From assembly GCA_046590885.1 (NCBI GenBank), contig JBKJTS010000173.1, positions 1-7,064 of the forward strand: a stretch of 7,064 nucleotides of DNA, given 5' to 3'. The notes under the pieces are model-generated. The model was not told the origin of the DNA. It was given only the letters and a program-made list of their open reading frames with translations, and ran no database searches. The position numbers and the translations under genes are program-made. Origin of the DNA: Ga0077554 sp046590885 (GTDB lineage: Bacteria > Pseudomonadota > Gammaproteobacteria > Ga0077554 > Ga007554). This document shows positions 6,105 through 7,064 of the stretch, in pieces. Numbering within the stretch: the first letter of the stretch is position 1; each line of letters begins with the position of its first letter.

Positions 6105-7046
6105 TCAATCTTTTTCCTTGTCCCTGAACTTATGCCTGAGCTTATCTCTGACGAGGCGTGACATGGCGGCATCCACCCCGCCCCAAAACCATTCCTGAAA
6201 GCGGTAATACCATGGCCGGGCGCGCCATTCCTCGAGGCGGTATTCACGGCTCAACGCAAAATCAGCCTCGAACATCTCGCCGACTTGCGCTGCAAACTGC
6301 GCGTCGTTAACCTCCTGATTCGCCTCAAGATTCCAATAGAGATTCCAGCGGTCAATATTACTTGAACCCACCGATGCCCAGTTGTCGCACAGTGATACCT
6401 TGGCATGGGTAAAGCGCGGCTGGTACTCGAAAATCCGCACGCCGTGGCGTAGCAATCCGTAGTAAAAGCGCCGCCCGGCATGGCGAATTGCGGCATGGTC
6501 AGTGTAGGGCCCGGGTAACAGCAGCCGCACATCAACGCCGCGGCGCGCTGCCACACGCAAGGCGCGGCGGATTTTCCAGGAAGGCACAAAATACGCGGTG
6601 GCGACCCAGATACGCTGCCGAGCATTACGCCCGTGATTAACGAACGAGCTTCTCACTTCGACATGCGCAGCGCCTTGGGCAATGGTCACCCGACCCCGCT
6701 CAGTTCCCACCGCTAGTGGGGCATGGGTATTAACCACCAGAACTTCGCGCGTCGAATATTCCCAGTTTTCCAGAAACAGGCTTAGCCAGTCGACCAGCAC
6801 TGGCCCGCGCACTTCAATCATTGTTTCGCGCCAATGGCGGCGGGGGGGATTACGGTTGTTGTTAAAATCACGAGCAAAATCGTCGGTAAGGCCTGTACCG
6901 CCGGTATAAGCTACCTCCCCATCAACCATCAACAGTTTGCGGTGGTCACGCGACAGGTGATGATGGAGCTTGGTGATACGCAGATGTTGCAGTGGATTAT
7001 AAAAGTGTAAGCGGACCCCACCACTGCGACATCTGCGTATCACCAA
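6105..7046 (-). CDS. Cardiolipin synthase-like phospholipase D superfamily protein, N-terminally truncated
   Basis: 313 residues as an open frame, with stop TGA at 6107-6105. Two HxKxxxxD motifs are intact: H35-x-K37...D42 in HRKLLMVD, followed by the usual GG (49-50), and H214-x-K216...D221 in HAKVSLCD, followed by GSSNID. Together they form the active site that swaps phosphatidyl groups through a phospho-histidine. Two HKDs plus WRETMIEVRGP and LFLENWEY fit bacterial ClsB/ClsC-type cardiolipin synthases, which act at the inner membrane. The C-terminal tail (from about 278) is aromatic and then basic, plausibly membrane-binding. Family members such as E. coli ClsB carry roughly 90-110 residues before the first HKD, against 34 here. 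Bases 7021-7064 are an inverted copy of coding sequence 6952-6995, so residues 1-9 (MVIRRCRSG) are antisense-derived and almost certainly not the true N-terminus. Genuine sequence seems to begin at GVRLHFYNPL, near base 7020. Treat it as a partial gene. A broader phospholipase-D transferase role is the main alternative. Confidence 0.85.
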   Translation of the reverse strand: MVIRRCRSGGVRLHFYNPLQHLRITKLHHHLSRDHRKLLMVDGEVAYTGGTGLTDDFARDFNNNRNPPRRHWRETMIEVRGPVLVDWLSLFLENWEYSTREVLVVNTHAPLAVGTERGRVTIAQGAAHVEVRSSFVNHGRNARQRIWVATAYFVPSWKIRRALRVAARRGVDVRLLLPGPYTDHAAIRHAGRRFYYGLLRHGVRIFEYQPRFTHAKVSLCDNWASVGSSNIDRWNLYWNLEANQEVNDAQFAAQVGEMFEADFALSREYRLEEWRARPWYYRFQEWFWGGVDAAMSRLVRDKLRHKFRDKEKD

Positions 7047-7064
7047 GCTCCATCATCACCTGTC
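6952..7064. repeat. 44-base near-perfect inverted repeat at the right edge
   Basis: Bases 6952-6995 and 7021-7064 are reverse complements at 43 of 44 positions. The outer 34 bases are perfect, and the single mismatch pairs 6988 (T) with 7028 (G). The spacer is 25 bases. The left arm is normal coding sequence of the phospholipase-D-like gene (residues about 18-32). The right arm runs to the last base, so the repeat may continue outside. It is best explained as a fold-back chimera at a contig end; a real inversion or hairpin is less likely. Confidence 0.95.

Noticed and set aside
6251..6625. 124-residue alternative minus-strand frame within the phospholipase-D-like gene
   Set aside because: The overlapping frame carries both HKD motifs and is clearly the coding one; this one shows no family features.

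Overview
The window looks like chromosomal DNA of a Gram-negative bacterium, most likely a beta- or gammaproteobacterium. The reasons are an FAD hydroxylase of the UbiH/UbiI/UbiF/COQ6 (ubiquinone) type, a secreted M16B peptidase pair, two cyclic-di-GMP synthases and a two-HKD cardiolipin-synthase-like protein. No tRNA, rRNA, CRISPR array, insertion sequence or phage gene was seen. Both edges cut genes, and the odd length plus a fold-back at the right edge suggest a whole draft contig rather than a slice of a finished genome.

Layout: (1) bases 1-243 hold the C-terminal end of an M16 peptidase, followed with a short overlap by a second, exported M16 protein (233-1612) that lacks the zinc-binding HxxEH motif. 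The two probably form an active/inactive pair in the periplasm. (2) After 43 bases comes a soluble diguanylate cyclase (1656-2495) with a duplicated N-terminal coiled-coil module. (3) A membrane-bound diguanylate cyclase with a HAMP domain (2637-3998, minus strand) converges on it. Both cyclases keep the active site and the inhibitory I-site, and no phosphodiesterase domain is present. (4) Divergent from the second cyclase is the UbiH-family flavin hydroxylase (4125-5444). (5) A small unrecognised exported protein (about 5583-6083) follows, with a possible CRP-type promoter of its own. (6) Converging on it is a phospholipase-D-superfamily protein (6105 to the right edge, minus strand), with both HKD motifs but without its N-terminal part.

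Apart from the translationally overlapping M16 pair, the genes look like independent housekeeping and signalling units: periplasmic or envelope proteolysis, c-di-GMP signalling, quinone biosynthesis and phospholipid synthesis. No new multi-gene system was found. The points most worth checking are the 44-base near-perfect inverted repeat at the right edge (probably an assembly or amplification fold-back that gives the last gene a false N-terminus), the 41-residue duplicated module with matched cysteines in the first cyclase, and the unrecognised exported protein with its candidate class II CRP-type promoter.
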